Assembly (NCBI GenBank): GCA_963575645.1
Contig: OY754468.1
Coordinates: 53,065,620 to 53,129,619, forward strand
DNA length: 64,000 nucleotides
Source: Xanthostigma xanthostigma
Lineage: Eukaryota; Arthropoda; Insecta; Raphidioptera; Raphidiidae
Direction of reading: 5' to 3'
The notes under the pieces were generated by a model, which had not been told where the DNA came from, did no database searches, and saw nothing but the letters and a program-made list of their open reading frames with translations. How positions within the stretch are numbered: the stretch's first letter is position 1; the number at the start of each line of letters is the position of its first letter. The position numbers were made by a program, and so were the translations under genes. This document shows positions 46,401 to 59,084 of this stretch, one piece after another.

Positions 46401-48781
46401 AAGTTAGTATTTCATGAGCATTTTTAACAGACTTCAAAAAAAACAAAACTGTTATTCAATTCGTCCTGTACATAGTTTTTCCTTGTATGTTTAACCGATT
46501 TGAAAATTGTTGACACAGTTCTGTTCACAATGTTAACCGATTGGTACAGTGTAATTTTTTTTTCAATCGGCTCAGCCGTCTTCAACTTCGTTTAAAAAAG
46601 AGGGTTTGTTTTATATACGCTATTTGTTGACCGAATTTGAAATTTTATTGAAATCGGTTCAGCAGTTTAGCGATAAAATATTAAGGAAGAAGGCGGCTAA
46701 TGTACAAACCGCTTTTTTTTAAACTACTAAAATGTAAAGAATAAAAAAAAATCTGTAAATTGAGTCTGTCAAAAATGGTTACTAATAAAAGTCAGAGGTC
46801 TGCGCCAAATCAATGAAGTATGTGCGTGTATAATTTTTTTTTTTTGTAATTAAATTGGCGTCGACCTCATAAAACTTTATTATTGCATGCTCTTCAGTGG
46901 CCATTTTTGTTATTAACTGTCCGGTCCAGCCTCACCTTGTTGCAAATGAATAGCTTTCTTATCTGTTCGTCACATGTCAGGTGATTGGGCAACTAATAAA
47001 GAAGAGTTTTGAAAATATTTAATTTTTAGAACTGCTTGTGATACAGAATCTTTAACGGACATTCCGGTGGATGACGTGAATTATGACACCGATACATTGA
47101 GACTGGAATTAACTGAGCTGGGCGAACCACCTGGTCCAATAACGTCTACTACAAAACGAGTTTATTTAAAAAAATTAATAAGTCTTAGGAAGTATGTTCC
47201 GATTCCTGTACCAAAGAAAATATCGGTAGAACGCGGTAAATGTATAATATTGTTATTTTACAGATTGAATAATTTAAAACGAGACATGCAGACATACAAC
47301 ACCGGATAAATCCAATTTTGCCGATTACAATATGAAAAATTAACACCCATTTGCTATACGCTAAGAAAGTATTTTAGACACGCGATCTTTACGCCCTCTC
47401 GTGTTTTTTTTTTTTTAATTCTGGTTCAGTCAAAACCTTAGTGCCATATGTTATACTTGTATTTTAATAAAAATTAATTGTTGAATAAAATGGGGAAATA
47501 ACTATCAAATAGGAAGTGCTGTGTTGGTGATTGTAAAAATACACCAACTAAAAATCCAGAATTACAATTTCACCGTTTTCCTAGATTTTCTTATGAATTA
47601 GAGAGGAAACAGAAATGGATTGTAGCAGTAGTCGTCAAAGGTAATTACATTTTATTACATGAAAAATATCATAATTGTTATTTTGTTAACAAAAATAACA
47701 TATTTTAAAAAATCTTGAAATAAAAAATGTTTATCATTAAATTTATGTAGTTTTTTTACTGACATTTGCGTAAATATTTTTTTTTTATTATGTGTTTGTA
47801 AGTTTTAACTGAACCAGATTTTAATAAATCAAATACGAGATGGCGCAAAGGTCGCGTGTCATAGATACTTTCCTAGCGTATAGGACGTAACGGGTTTAGC
47901 TTCATTCACAGCTTGATAAAGTGTACCGAAATTAACTAGAATTGATACGTGACTCAAAAAAGAAAAAAGTGGATTTATCGGGTCTTGCATGTCTGCTCCT
48001 CAATTAGCAAATAAAGCCGCAGTTACGTCGGTTTTGTGTTGCCAAAGTTACACAAAACTATCAAAATGATGTATTTGTTATTAAATGTTAATTTTGACAT
48101 TCATTTATAGTTTTTTTAATGTTATTTTTCTCAGTGTATTCAATTGAACTCGAAAGAACGTTACGAAATCCAAGCTGGCACACAAATCTTACGCCTTATG
48201 TCGTTCTGGAACAGCAAATCTATGAACAGTTTTCAAAACCGGATCCAAAAAAAAGATGGAGAGAAGGCATTGCGAAGTCCTCATTCACTTATTTATTACT
48301 GGATCCGCGCCTTTCTGATAACTTACCTTTAAAAAATTCAACACTTTCGCAAGATGTCAATGGCTTTGAAAATATTTGGAAAATTTTCTTGTCTGCAATA
48401 TTTTACATAGGTAAAGGTAAAAGATCTCGGCCGTTTTCTCATTTGTATAAGACCATTTCAATTTGGAATAGAGGCTTGAGACGAACCAACGATAAGAAAA
48501 TGCAGACAATACTAGATATTTGGAAGGATAATTACGGAGTTGTTTGCTTACATATTTTTCAAAATGTTATACCGGTAGAAGCGTACACAAGAGAGGCAGC
48601 TATGATCGACGCTATCGGACTGAAAAATCTGAAAAATATTAAAAGCGGCGACTACTATGGAATCGCTTCGACTTGGCCGTGCAAGCAAAAACGAATGTTA
48701 GGAGTTTATCTTATTTATAAAGCGCTATTAATTTATTTAAATGAAGGGGAACGTCAGCTACGACCCGCCGATATAGATTAA
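43443..48781 (+). CDS. ANKLE1: ANKLE1: ankyrin repeat, LEM domain and GIY-YIG endonuclease
   Basis: Relatives (human ANKLE1, nematode LEM-3) cut branched DNA and chromatin bridges. Best model: 43443-43507, 44311-44472, 44826-45016, 45412-46402, 47030-47235, 48135-48781 (TAA), all phase-consistent, 753 aa. Residues about 22-140 are ankyrin repeats (LTPVHVAAAWGKAN). A Ser-rich linker of about 330 aa follows. LEM domain is about 490-520 (LRLELTELGEPPGPITSTTK). The GIY-YIG domain starts after PDPKKRWREG: GIY-like FTYLLL at 589-594, FYIGKGKRSRP with YIG at 629-631, and EAYTREA with the likely metal-binding Glu at 692. The end, ALLIYLNEGERQLRPADI, matches the vertebrate C-terminus. Intron 1 is an apparent GC-AG intron (TTAAG|GCATGT). 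The donor at 45017 is the only phase-compatible one I find after the ankyrins; reading on instead reaches TAG at 45133-45135. Confidence 0.93.
47354..47883 (+). mobile_element. P-element-like relic: about 75-bp inverted ends around a THAP-domain exon
   Basis: Ends CTATACGCTAAGAAAGTAT (47354 on) and the complement of ATACTTTCCTAGCGTATAG (to 47883) are imperfect inverted repeats extending about 75 bp, to CTGGTTCAG/CTGAACCAG. Between them 47511-47640 encodes KCCVGDCKN..LQFHRFPRF..KQKWIVAVVVK, the first half of a THAP zinc finger (C-x3-C, FHRFP, Trp), stopping at a GTAATT donor. THAP domains form the DNA-binding end of P-element transposases. An ATG at 47490 in the same frame is followed by a stop after two further codons (GGG AAA TAA). 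The second Cys-x2-His half and the catalytic core are missing, so it is dead or nonautonomous. Confidence 0.7.
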
Positions 48782-49625
48782 TTAATTATTGTTTACAAAT
48801 TGCTTTTAAATTAAGCGATAGCATCATTTTTATCTGTGATCGAAAATGGGTAACATTTTTTATGCTCGTTTGTACTATGCAAATTTTAATTCATTCATGA
48901 CATTGTACAACTGTGATAATATTCTTAATGTACATTATTTTATATTCATTTTTAATAAATCATATTTTTCAAACAAAACCTACGGTACCGTGTACATTGT
49001 ACATGCACATTGATTAAATGTATTAATTGTGCAATGAAAAGTTTAGAATAAAATTTCGAATAATTTAAAGCAAACTCGCAGACGATTAAGCGTTTGCTAT
49101 ACAATTAGAACATTTTGATGAATAAATTAGTGTCTAACAGCTTCAGACACTTTACTCTTCAGAGGAATTAAAACAACTGCAAAATGCATTGAATACGAGT
49201 GTTTGTGCAATTACCAATTGCGATTGTGCTTTGGCTATTAATTGTCTGTTCTTTGATTAAGTAGTCAAAGCGATTGTCGAATATGCTTGGGTGTTTGTGT
49301 GCCCCTTTAAAAATGAATGCGGTGGCAGGCGATAGTTTTTATTGTGAACGACATAAATAGTATAGGTCTTATTCTGCAATAACAGTGCGTCACAATCGCA
49401 GGTGTAACAGAAAGTGGTCCATTGATTCGCTTAACGCATGTAATGTAAAATTGAATCAGTGTAATAATAGGACGTGTTGAAATAGTGATAAGATTTATTA
49501 TTTTTTCAATATTTAACCAAATTAGAAACATACGTAGCTAATGTATGTAGCTATAAATTATGCAGACGATGTAAATTGCTTTTCCCAATTATAGTTTGTG
49601 AACGATCAAAATATTTTGATTAAAA
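48782..49625 (+). other. ANKLE1 3' end and spacer to DNAJC14
   Basis: AATAAA at 48954-48959 lies 173 bp after the ANKLE1 stop. The remaining sequence up to 49625 shows no exon or repeat I recognise and should include the DNAJC14 promoter and 5' UTR. Confidence 0.55.
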
Positions 49626-52600
49626 ATGAGTGAACCGTCGGAAAATCGTACGAATGTAACAGTGGATCAGATGATAGAACATATGACGGCCGATTTGCAT
49701 ACATCTGACGGCCAGTACATCCAGCTAGGTTTCACGCCACCGCAAACGCCGAACGAATCCAACTGGCACGATTATCCACAAAGCGCAGCACAGACGAGTG
49801 CCAATCCGTTTATGTCGCCGCCGCAGTCGTCGTTCAATATTCACTCTCAACACCCGGAATCGCGTATGAACTACGTCCCGATGGAACAGTGTGGCAATTT
49901 TCCAGCTCCGAACGCCGGCTACAATAGCTATATTATGCAGCAGGGCGGCCTGCATCAGAGTAGCTTGCAACAGAACTCGGTCTATTATCAGGACGTTCAT
50001 TCCAGTTTGATGAATAAACCTGTGTCGGAAATAGATCAACCGGAAATGGTACCGATGATCGATGTACGAGGTAACGGTGGTTATTTCTTGTATAAGAATA
50101 CGCACCAGTTCGTTCAGTCGAATCAAGATATTCCCGCCATGTGCAGATATCTCTATCCGGACAATAGAGAATACAACATGTTCCAGTCCCAGGACATTGA
50201 AAGTCTGCACCAGATGCAGCGGAATCAACTTTTACATCACAATCAGCAGTTGAATCTAACCGCCGATCCGAACGCCGTGTATCGTTTGCAAGATAAATCT
50301 TTGCAACGGCACCAAGACAACATGCTGTTGCATCAGGCGATGCAGCATCATAAATCAAAAACAGACAGTTTGCAAGATCGAAGAAATATACAGAATGCGC
50401 AGTGTGCGCCGAACTCGCAGCCGTCGCAGAACGGAACGCAACTCATTGAGAATTTAGTCGGCAATTGGGCACCGAACATGAGCGGAACGTATTCGCCCTT
50501 CGGAAGTACACATCAGAACAGCACGTCGCCCAATTCGAGTCAGTTTGATAAGAGTTGCGGCTCCGACTCGACCCGTTTGTCTCAAAACAGAAATGTTCCT
50601 ATCGATCTAGACTTTTCGGGTGCAAAAAGCGTCAATCGCAACGGCGTCAAAAAGCAACGAGCCGTCGCCGAAGTGAAACCGATGCGTCCCAGCTATTCGG
50701 ACGTTCTGGCAAAATCTGTGCCGCCGATGATTTCGAAAATTCCAAAGTCGGAACAGAAAGACGCCAAGAACAAATCGCTGGCTACAAAAAAAGGTAATAA
50801 AACAGACAAGTCGCAAAAATCCACTCAGAGTACAATCTTGAACCGACAGGTGTCCGGAAACGAGGACGCGAAAGACGTTCGCAACGATAAAAACAATTGC
50901 GTCAGTCCGCAGCATAAAGTCAAAGCTCCCGTCGGCGACTTGTCGAGAAAATGGTCGTCTTTAAATAATTTGCAAAACGACAGTACGTTTTCTAACAATG
51001 CCAACATCATCTTTGATATTTCCGATAACGATACCGACGAGAAGATCGTCGGCGATAAGAGTTCCGAAAAGAAAACCGTGACTCCGAAAAATAAGAAATC
51101 GGACGAAACGATAATTTTAAATAACAAGACGGAAAATGCACAGAACGTTAAAAATACATCCAATAATGTGACAAAGAGACCGATTCGAATTAACAACAAT
51201 TTAGGATCCGATTGGAACGACACCGACGGATCTAGCGATTTTGCCAAAACAAACAGCAAAAACAGCGAGAAGAATACGGCCAAGAGTGCAAAAAAAGGTA
51301 AAAGAAATAATCAGTTGTGGTCGCGTGTGCTTTTCTTTATTATTTTTTTTAACCAAATCAAATTATTGAATTGTAGCAAAAGAATCTAAATCGTCGTCGT
51401 CGTCGTCCTATCAGTCCAAAACGGCTGCACCGACTCACGGTGGAATAACCGATAAACCTCCGGCGCCGAATAAGAGAGGTCAGCGTGCTCGCAAAAAAGA
51501 AAGTCAAGGAAATTTAGGTAAGCGCAAATGATGTTTGAAGGATCGCTCTTTAAAACACACTTACAAAAGTCGTAAGAAAAAAGAAACCTCGAACTGTGAA
51601 ATTATTACATCCGACCAAACATTGTTTTAGGCGTGTTCCGTCGTTCTATAAAACAATACGTGCATCGTTGGTCAAGAATCGCTTTGAGTATTTTGCTTTG
51701 GTTCTTTCACTTGCTGTCCGATGTGGCCAGCCTCAGTCTTCAGTTGCTGAAAGATCTGTAAGTATATTATTTTTTTCTTTTATGTAAATTTACTGTCATT
51801 TTGCCATATATGGAACATTTTTTGTTTTACAAATGATTTTTCTCAAAAAGAAATAATAATGAAATAAATACTTTATTAAAGCAGTGTTTTTTATAAGCAT
51901 TTATGAAAATCGATTTTAGTAAAAAGTAACACTTACATTGAATTTATACACATTGTGGATAACATATTCGTTTGATTCACTTTATAGAATGCGCTTGAAA
52001 ATTATGCCGAGTCATATAAACATACATAATATTAATGAAATGTCATTTCTTATCTATATTACATATTGTTGCGTGCATAAATAAACATTTGTTAGTATTT
52101 CTTGGGTAGTTGTAACCGCATATAACTATGGGATGTGAGACTCTGTAAGAATACATTTTTTGAATTTTGTTTTATTAGCGCACAGAACATTAGAGCTGTA
52201 TAAAATATGTCAAAATATTAACTAGTTTCAGGGGATACTTTTAGCAGTGATATATCCGATGATGAATAATTAATGCGAGAGGAGACAATATATGTTTTCC
52301 AATCGTGTTATTTTATCTAAAAATCTTATAATGATATAATCTTTACTTTTTATTATAACTGGTAAATTAAAACCAATGTATCAAACCCCAATTTTAAAAC
52401 TCATCGATATATTGATACTTTTTTCCGATATATTGAATTCCGATATAAATATATTAAAAAATATTAATGAATTAAAAATACGATATTTTTAAAAATATCA
52501 ACATTCCTATAAAACATTGACAAAAATCTAAAGTGATAATCTATATTTAGAACAGTAGTTCTAAATAAGTGGAGAGTGAAACATGCTTGACGCACAGATA

Positions 52601-55528
52601 AGAACTTATATTGTGCTTTTGCCACTATCGAGAATATCCGACTCGTACTGTAGTAAATAATATTAATTGTAGATATAATTATTGTCATCAACTGCGTCGA
52701 TCGATCATGAAACAAGCATGCTTGTGCTTACACTCGAACGCAAATCTAAATATAAGGACGTACGACAACGTTTTGCTTTCAGACCGGTTCCTTGATATGT
52801 TGCCGCTCTGTTTTTTGCAACAATAAAGGATGTCCGCCATTAAATTTAAACAGTGCCAAATAAAGAAATTTTTCATCGATTTTTAAAGGATTTTTTTTAT
52901 TATTTGCCGCCTGTTTCCACAAATTTTAAGTAGACTATCCGAAAATAGTTTATAATTAATAAAAGACATTGCTTTTTTCTTTTCAGAAGCACTTCCGTCT
53001 GGAAATCGCTTGCGCTTTGTGTATATTCATTTTGTAGTACTTTTTCCACCTTTCTGTTGAAAGTGAAAATCTTCTCCAATATGTTGAAATATATCGACGA
53101 AAAGTACGGAAATACGCGGTGGTCGTTTTGGAATCGCGGCAAGAAAGAAAAACAGAGTCGAAACAACAAACACTCGGGCGAAGAGAAGGGCTGGTTGAAT
53201 TCCGGACTGGAAGCGAATATAATAATGCCGACGACGGGCGAAGAGGCAATGAAAAGGTTGTTGGCGTGTAAAGGAAAAGATCCATATAGGTCAGTCGATC
53301 GGTTTGTATTAATTGGTAAAAGTTAAGTAATCGCCCGCCATTTTGGGCATAATATGATTCAATTAAAAGGAGGAGGAAAAAGTTCCAATTTCCCAAATTA
53401 TACAAAATTGAAATTGTGTAAACGTTATTGTAATGCTGTAAGTCGTGATTGTTTTAATTGCAACCCGAAGTAACTGTTACCGGGAACGTGTAAGATGTAA
53501 AATCATTTTGTGACAGTCGGCCATCTTGGCTACAATGAATTGCGGTACTCGGTAAATTCAGTAACTTTAGTAAAAATGAAAGTCTAAAATCTTTATCAAT
53601 AATCAAATTATCTGAATTTGGCAGATTCAACACCTGTTTTGTGCAAAATTATGTGCCAAATCATATAATAATAATAATTACCTCTCGACGTCTACAAATA
53701 CTCGAATCTGTGTGAAAAATAATATCTCGTTCTGAAATCTATAATTCTTTTCTCTTTTAGTATTCTGGGCGTAACTCCGGATTGTACGGACGACGACATT
53801 AAACGGTATTATAAAAAACAGGCGTTTCTAGTTCATCCGGATAAAAACTCTCAACCGGGAGCCGAAGAGGCGTTCAAGATACTGGTGCATGCGTTCGACA
53901 TAATCGGAGAGCCGGTCAGTGACTAAAAATTGCATTGTCCCCAATCGTAGAAAGATCGACGTCTGCGATTTAGGAGACGCCGATATTACTCTGACGTTAA
54001 AAATTTTATCGTGTATGTTTTTATAGGAGAGACGACAATCATACGATAGAAAAGTAGCCGAATCTCATCAGGTCGAACAGGCGTTTAGCGAATTGAACGA
54101 TTTATTGTCGCAGCTTCATAAAAAAATGGAATATGCGGCTAACACAATACGATGCACAAATTGTACGAAGAGGCATCGGCGCATACATGTCGACAGGCCG
54201 TGTTACGCGGCTCGGCTGTGTGCGCAGTGCAAGATTCATCACGCGGCCAGAGAAGTAAGTAATAGTGTGTCACGCGTAGCGGCAAAGCGACGAAACCATG
54301 CAAAGCAAACCCGTCCCGTGCGTAAAAACGGAAAACATTATATATTATAAAATGTGTAACGTTTTCAATAGTTATTTACATCGGTGACTTTATAACCTAA
54401 ATATAAAACGAAAACTTAAAGAAACACCTTTTTGCCTGCGGATTCGTACTTCCGATATCCGCAATCAGTCCGCGGGGAAAATAATAGTCCGGTTATATTG
54501 GAGTGGTGATTTTTAAATCGTACGAATTTTCATCGTCAATTTAATTTTACCAGGGTGATATTTGGGCGGAGTCCACCTGTTTTGGTTTTCTGTGGCATTA
54601 TTATGCTTGCATGGACGGAGCGGTATACGACATAACGGAGTGGGCCGGCTGTCAGCGTGCCAATCTGCGTCATCTCAGACCGAACACGCACTTGGTTCAG
54701 TATCGCATCGTGTTGGGCCGACAAACCGGCACCGGAAACACTTCCCCGGGCGCCGCCGGCGGAGGCGCGTACCACCGACACAGAGCGCACAGGACTCAGG
54801 ACATGCGAGGTAAGTCGGACACTCTTAATACATCTCCTCCGTCTCGAACGGTTACTGAGTGCCGATTCTGTGCTTTGTGTCGAATGACTCATATTTATTT
54901 TCTAGTTTTTAATATATTATCGATTGTACAATAAAAGCGTTTAACTTGAAAGGTTTTTACCTATTTTTATTTTAAAACAAAACCGTAAATAAATACTAAA
55001 ACTGTTTAGGCACGCGTATAGAAATGCAATAAAATCCCATCTTTGACTCGGAACCAAGGTCACGAATCCATCGGTGGCCGCATACATATTCGAGTTGTGC
55101 TTCCGGCTATGCATTTATTCTTGTGTCGAGGTCGCGTGCGATCGTTTAATCTGTCTATAATAAATTGCAGCGATCGCGAGCCAGACTTGGAAGAGTTCTT
55201 GAACAGTCTGTACAGTCAAACGGCTCCCAATGCAAGCGCCGGACCGGCAATGCGGACAGTAACAGACCCGAATCGGGTCGCAGCAAAAAGCGTAACAAGC
55301 GCAAAAAGTGAAGTCTCGCCGTCGACAATGCATGCCTGCCGATTCAACGTTGTGTGTTGTATTTACTGTGGAAATTTCATATTTAAATGTTTTCTGAAAT
55401 ATGTAAAAGATTTAAATGGAATTATAAGTTATTATCAAAACAGGAATCGACAATTGCTGTTCCGAAATAATATTTATATGCTATGGTCCGTCCGTACGGA
55501 CGGTCTTTGTGAATGGTTTACGTTTTAA
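49626..55528 (+). CDS. DNAJC14: DNAJC14-like ER-membrane J-domain co-chaperone
   Basis: Mammalian DNAJC14 is an ER-membrane Hsp40 that helps receptor export. Exons: 49626-51297, 51377-51517, 51631-51757, 52987-53289, 53761-53914, 54027-54254, 54554-54809, then a last exon of uncertain start. About the first 600 residues are Gln/Asn/Ser-rich and disordered. Hydrophobic segments lie near residues 621-645 and 650-670. The J domain is about 746-800 with HPD at 773-775 (FLVHPDKNSQPGAEEAF). A family-specific zinc-ribbon-like pair follows (C842, C845, C864, C867), then GDIWAES and MDGAVYDITEWAGCQRANL, diagnostic of DNAJC14. The last exon encodes EPDLEEFLNSLYS, matching the family. If it begins at 55131 the phase fits and the frame ends at 55528; the better-looking acceptor at 55171 does not fit that frame. 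A basic tail (GRSKKRNKRKK, stop 55309-55311) lies in a different frame. Confidence 0.9.
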
Positions 55529-56489
55529 AATTTTACACGCTTTATTGAATATAAAATGATTTCAAAAAAAACGAAACAAAATGCTGATCTTATTAAACAA
55601 AACATAAAAAATTGGAATTGGTCGAAGCGGTTAAGTGGCCAGATCACGTCTGTGGAAAAATTGGCGTGTATGGGGTTACTAAGTTACTTCCAAAACATTG
55701 TCTAGGGTGGTAATCTGGGTCTCGTAAATTTTTCTTTTTTCACGAAATTTATCTCAGTTAACTCTCCTAGTTTTGTTAAAAATTACAGATCAGAGTAAGT
55801 TTTATAACCAAACTGTTTTTAAAGAAAATTTGCCCAAAGTGCATTAAATGTTTTTTGAATTACAGTCGTTGATTGACGTATTTTATTCAGCTTGTCAGCG
55901 AGTGGCACAGAACGTAAATGGTTTGCTATATTACACTTTTTGCTACCTGAAAACGTCAATCAACGCTACGATGTTTATTCTGGTAAAACGTTTTTGAGAA
56001 AATCGAATATTTTTAAGAGCATCGCTCGGAAACTCGACATTACTAAACTTTGGCGTTCCCTGGTTGCACGTCGAAACATATTTGCAATTCCGAGACTTTT
56101 TCAAACAGCTGGCACCTTATGTGAAGGACAAAGTAAGAAAAAATGTTATAATTTCTGATTTATTTTCATTAAAACATACATTTCAGCTAACAATCTTTGA
56201 ATGACATCAACACTGCAGTAATTGCGTACGGTACACGCACGATTATTTTTATGGTGTTGGATTATCGAACTTGTACTGCAGTTTATGAGATTTGTTGCAC
56301 TATCTATAAAATAGTTGCTTTCCATGCATATCTACAGGCATAAGTGACTCATGAAGTGAAAATCGGTAATTTCTATAGGCGAAACTTAAAAAGTCATTGT
56401 TTGCTTTGTGCGTTTCTTGTAGTCGTGTAAGAAAGGTAAGAAGACAAATAAGTTAAATAATTATAGGTGATAAAATTGTTTTTTCCGAA
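55529..56489. other. Convergent 3' spacer between DNAJC14 and POLE4
   Basis: AT-rich DNA with no supported exon. A minus-strand AATAAA at 56159-56164 could serve POLE4. A weak plus-strand open stretch around 55890-56160 has no recognisable domain. Confidence 0.5.
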
Positions 56490-57414
56490 CTAATCAAGAA
56501 TGCCTTCTAAAAAACACAACGAATCGTCTTCCGCAATTACTGAATCTAAATCACGACGTTGCATAGTTTTCTTTTTACTTTTGAGTGTGTTCGAATACGC
56601 TTCTCGTGTTAATGATTCAATAAATAATTCCTAAAAAGATGAAAAACATTAATTCGGTCAATTAATTCACTGCATTGTCAAACTGTTAATAAAAAAAAAT
56701 TGGTTGTCTGTAAAGTCGGTTTACGGACGACAGTTTTACGTGATAACGTATTCCGCTCGAATATCATATTTAATAATACATTACCGCGCTCTCGCTTGCA
56801 CGCACAGGGTCAGGCGGAACGTTACACTTTTTCGTGCATGCAGCCGGTGTTTCATCTTTTTATATTGACGTGATTCATCAATTTATAAGACGTTATCACG
56901 TCAAAAAAAAAAAATTATTTGACGACGAGGTTGTCAATTCCGCTTAAGAAACTTTTTTAATTTGTCTGTGTTTATAAAACTTAGTTTGGAAACTTAATTT
57001 TTTTTTAAGATCACTGTATGACAAAACTTCGACAATTTTACAGAAACTAGACCATGTTTAAGTTTACTGTCAGTTCAAATTGCCCGATAATACACTGCAA
57101 TTCGTTATATAAATACTGTTTCAGTGAAAAATTACATACTGTAGCCTTTGTAACTAAAAAAACAGCTTCTTGACTAGCTAGTTGTAAGTCAGGATCCATC
57201 TTCATTATGTGTTTAATTCTAGCTAATGGTAAATGTACAAGTCGTTCCCTTTCAAGTGACACCGTCGACGTATCTTCTGTTTTATTTTCATTTTCTATTT
57301 GTTCGTCCGCTTCAAAGATTCGAACGTTTCATTTTGATCGTCGTTATTCATTACACTTTCAGAAAATTCGAGCCCTGTCTCAGGCATTTCAAGCTGCATA
57401 TTTTCGCCAGACAT
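56490..57414 (-). CDS. POLE4: POLE4: histone-fold subunit of DNA polymerase epsilon (apparent 1-nt frameshift)
   Basis: POLE4 pairs with POLE3 in a histone-fold dimer that helps the leading-strand polymerase hold DNA and recycle histones. Exon 1 is 57414-57140 and exon 2 is 56630-56490 (TAG). The histone fold reads LPLARIKHIMKMDPDLQLAS, then QEAVFLVTKAT joined in phase to ELFIESLTREAYSNTLKSKK, then MQRRDLDSVIAEDDSLCFLE, close to the vertebrate protein along its length. The N-terminal frame from the ATG (MSGENMQLEMPETGLEF) runs into a stop at 57298-57300. The histone-fold frame is open only with one extra base around 57315-57318, in the T run of TCTTTG. Exon 1 is 275 nt, one short of a multiple of three, as expected for a one-base loss. 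About 138 aa if in frame. A 5'-UTR intron acceptor (ATTTCAG) lies just upstream of the ATG. Confidence 0.9.
56698..56902 (-). repeat. MITE family 1, short subtype (POLE4 intron)
   Basis: Starts AATTGGTTGTCTG and ends ACGTTATCACGTC before an A run. It carries ATTCCGCTCGAATATC like the 21791-22018 copy and a small insertion (TTTTTATATTGACGTGATTC) near its end. Confidence 0.9.
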
Positions 57415-57932
57415 TGTTCCCCTGAAATTGTCATTCAACAGTATTAATTAGCACGGCATAGATGCACATTTAATGCATCTGAACGTGTTATTAGTGTCAT
57501 ACATAAAAAAAAACTCCGGGAGATTTATAACTAACCTCAATTTGCAAGTTTCGATTACGAGTGTAAAATATTATGATATTCTTTAGATCAGCAAAATAAT
57601 GAAAGAACCAATTGAAAAACAATATATGCCGCACCATTTAAAATATTTTTTATTTTAAAATAATGACATTTTCTGTAGGTACTGACACCGTCACTGACTT
57701 CCCGGTTCCCGCTCTTCTTTCTTATCTTCTCTATGTTTCTTATCGAAATACGTACTTCTCTATGAAATAATAAGCACTAAGCGCGATTCGGCGTGACGGT
57801 GATGCTGAGAACTTACGGTTATTAATAGTTACACAAAATGTTCGACAGGTGTTAGCACTTACACCTTTGTAGTTACTAGCATCTGGTTAATAGTTGTGAA
57901 TATTATATTTTTCGAAACGAAATTTATACATT
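57415..57932. other. POLE4 5' region and flanking spacer
   Basis: Holds the 5'-UTR intron acceptor of POLE4 and presumably its promoter further right. Nothing else is recognisable. Confidence 0.45.
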
Positions 57933-58100
57933 AGACTTAAAAAAAACTTCGGAGAAATAAAAAATTCGTTCTGTGCTAAATTCAAAAACTTGAGGCGACT
58001 GGATCTCAAGATTATAACTTAAAAAAAAAAGAATTTCGAGGCAGACAAGAAATTGAAATCAAGCTATAAATTCTGTACCTAAGACGTCGAAGAAAAATCA
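57933..58100 (+). repeat. Single damaged arm of the 6754-7314 fold-back family
   Basis: Shares ACTTCGGAGAA, AAACTTGAGGCGACTG and GAGGCAGACAAGAAATTGAA with the arm of the 6754-7314 element, with several substitutions. The partner arm is missing. Confidence 0.8.
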
Positions 58101-58134
58101 TAATATTAACCGCATCGGAAGGCTCTTAGTGCTT

Positions 58135-58610
58135 TAAAAAACTTTTAACAAAAAAATTAAACCGCCGAAAAACTGAAAAGCAAAAAATAATAAATCTTTT
58201 TATTTAACTAAGTTCTATCTAAGTAGTTGAACGTATGTGAAAGTCTAGTATATCTAAGTAATTTTGAGTCGGCGTCAACAATCCTTCGCCGGAAATCTCT
58301 GAGCGTTCACGAAGTTAATATCAGCGACAGAGCAACCCTAACGGGCACACGTCTTTGCGAGTGGTCGTGTGGAGAGCGCATGTTTAATGTTAATGTTTAT
58401 CGCTGGAGATTTCACGTATCATTGTTTGATTTGGTTATTTCTTTTAGTGATCTTTGTTCATTGATGGTTTGACGCCGACTCAAAATTACTTAGATATACT
58501 AGACTTTCACATACGTTCAACTACTTAGATAGAACTTAGTTAAATAAAAAGATTTATTATTTTTTGCTTTTCAGTTTTTCGGCGGTTTAATTTTTTTGTT
58601 AAAAAGTTTT
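58135..58610. repeat. Fold-back element with about 145-bp arms
   Basis: Arms 58135-58281 and 58467-58610 are near-perfect complements (e.g. TTGAGTCGGCGTCAA / TTTGACGCCGACTCAA inner ends). The spacer of about 185 bp has normal composition, unlike the AT-rich arms, and may be captured sequence. Confidence 0.85.
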
Positions 58611-58676
58611 TATTTAATAATTTTTTGTGGCTATATAATTTATAATTGTAATATACACAACTCAGCATGAAAATCT

Positions 58677-59000
58677 GTGAGTGAACAATAAATCACCCCT
58701 ATTTTCCCACCCTTAGGGTAGGAATTTTTTTTTCCAAATTTATATGAGACGAACCTCGAGGTATACCCTATCCAATAAAAAAATAATTATCAAAATTGGA
58801 CCACTCTGTAAAAAGTTATGTGTGGTCATACATTACAATCAGTGAGTGAACAATCAATCATCCCCTGGTTTCCTACCCTTAGGGTTGGAATTTTTCTACG
58901 AAATTTATATGGGACCAACTTCGGGGTATACCCTTTCAAACAAAAAAATAATTATCAAAATCGGACTACTCTGTAAAAAGTTATGCGTGGTCATACATAA
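58677..59000 (+). repeat. 165-bp tandem duplication
   Basis: Two diverged copies of a 165-bp unit start with GTGAGTGAACAAT at 58677 and 58842, sharing CCCACCCTTAGGGT-like and GGTATACCCT phrases. It is followed by a poly-A-rich stretch to about 59050. Confidence 0.8.
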
Positions 59001-59084
59001 ATAAAAAAAAAAAAAAAAAAAAAAAAAATAAAAAAAAAAAAAAAAAAATATACGCGTCGAATTGAGAACCTCCTCCGTTTTTGT

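Noticed and set aside
55867-55965. 12-bp inverted repeat CGTTGATTGACG / CGTCAATCAACG and an open frame of about 88 codons just after it
   Set aside because: The arms are short enough to be chance, and the frame has no recognisable domain and no splice context that fits the neighbouring genes.
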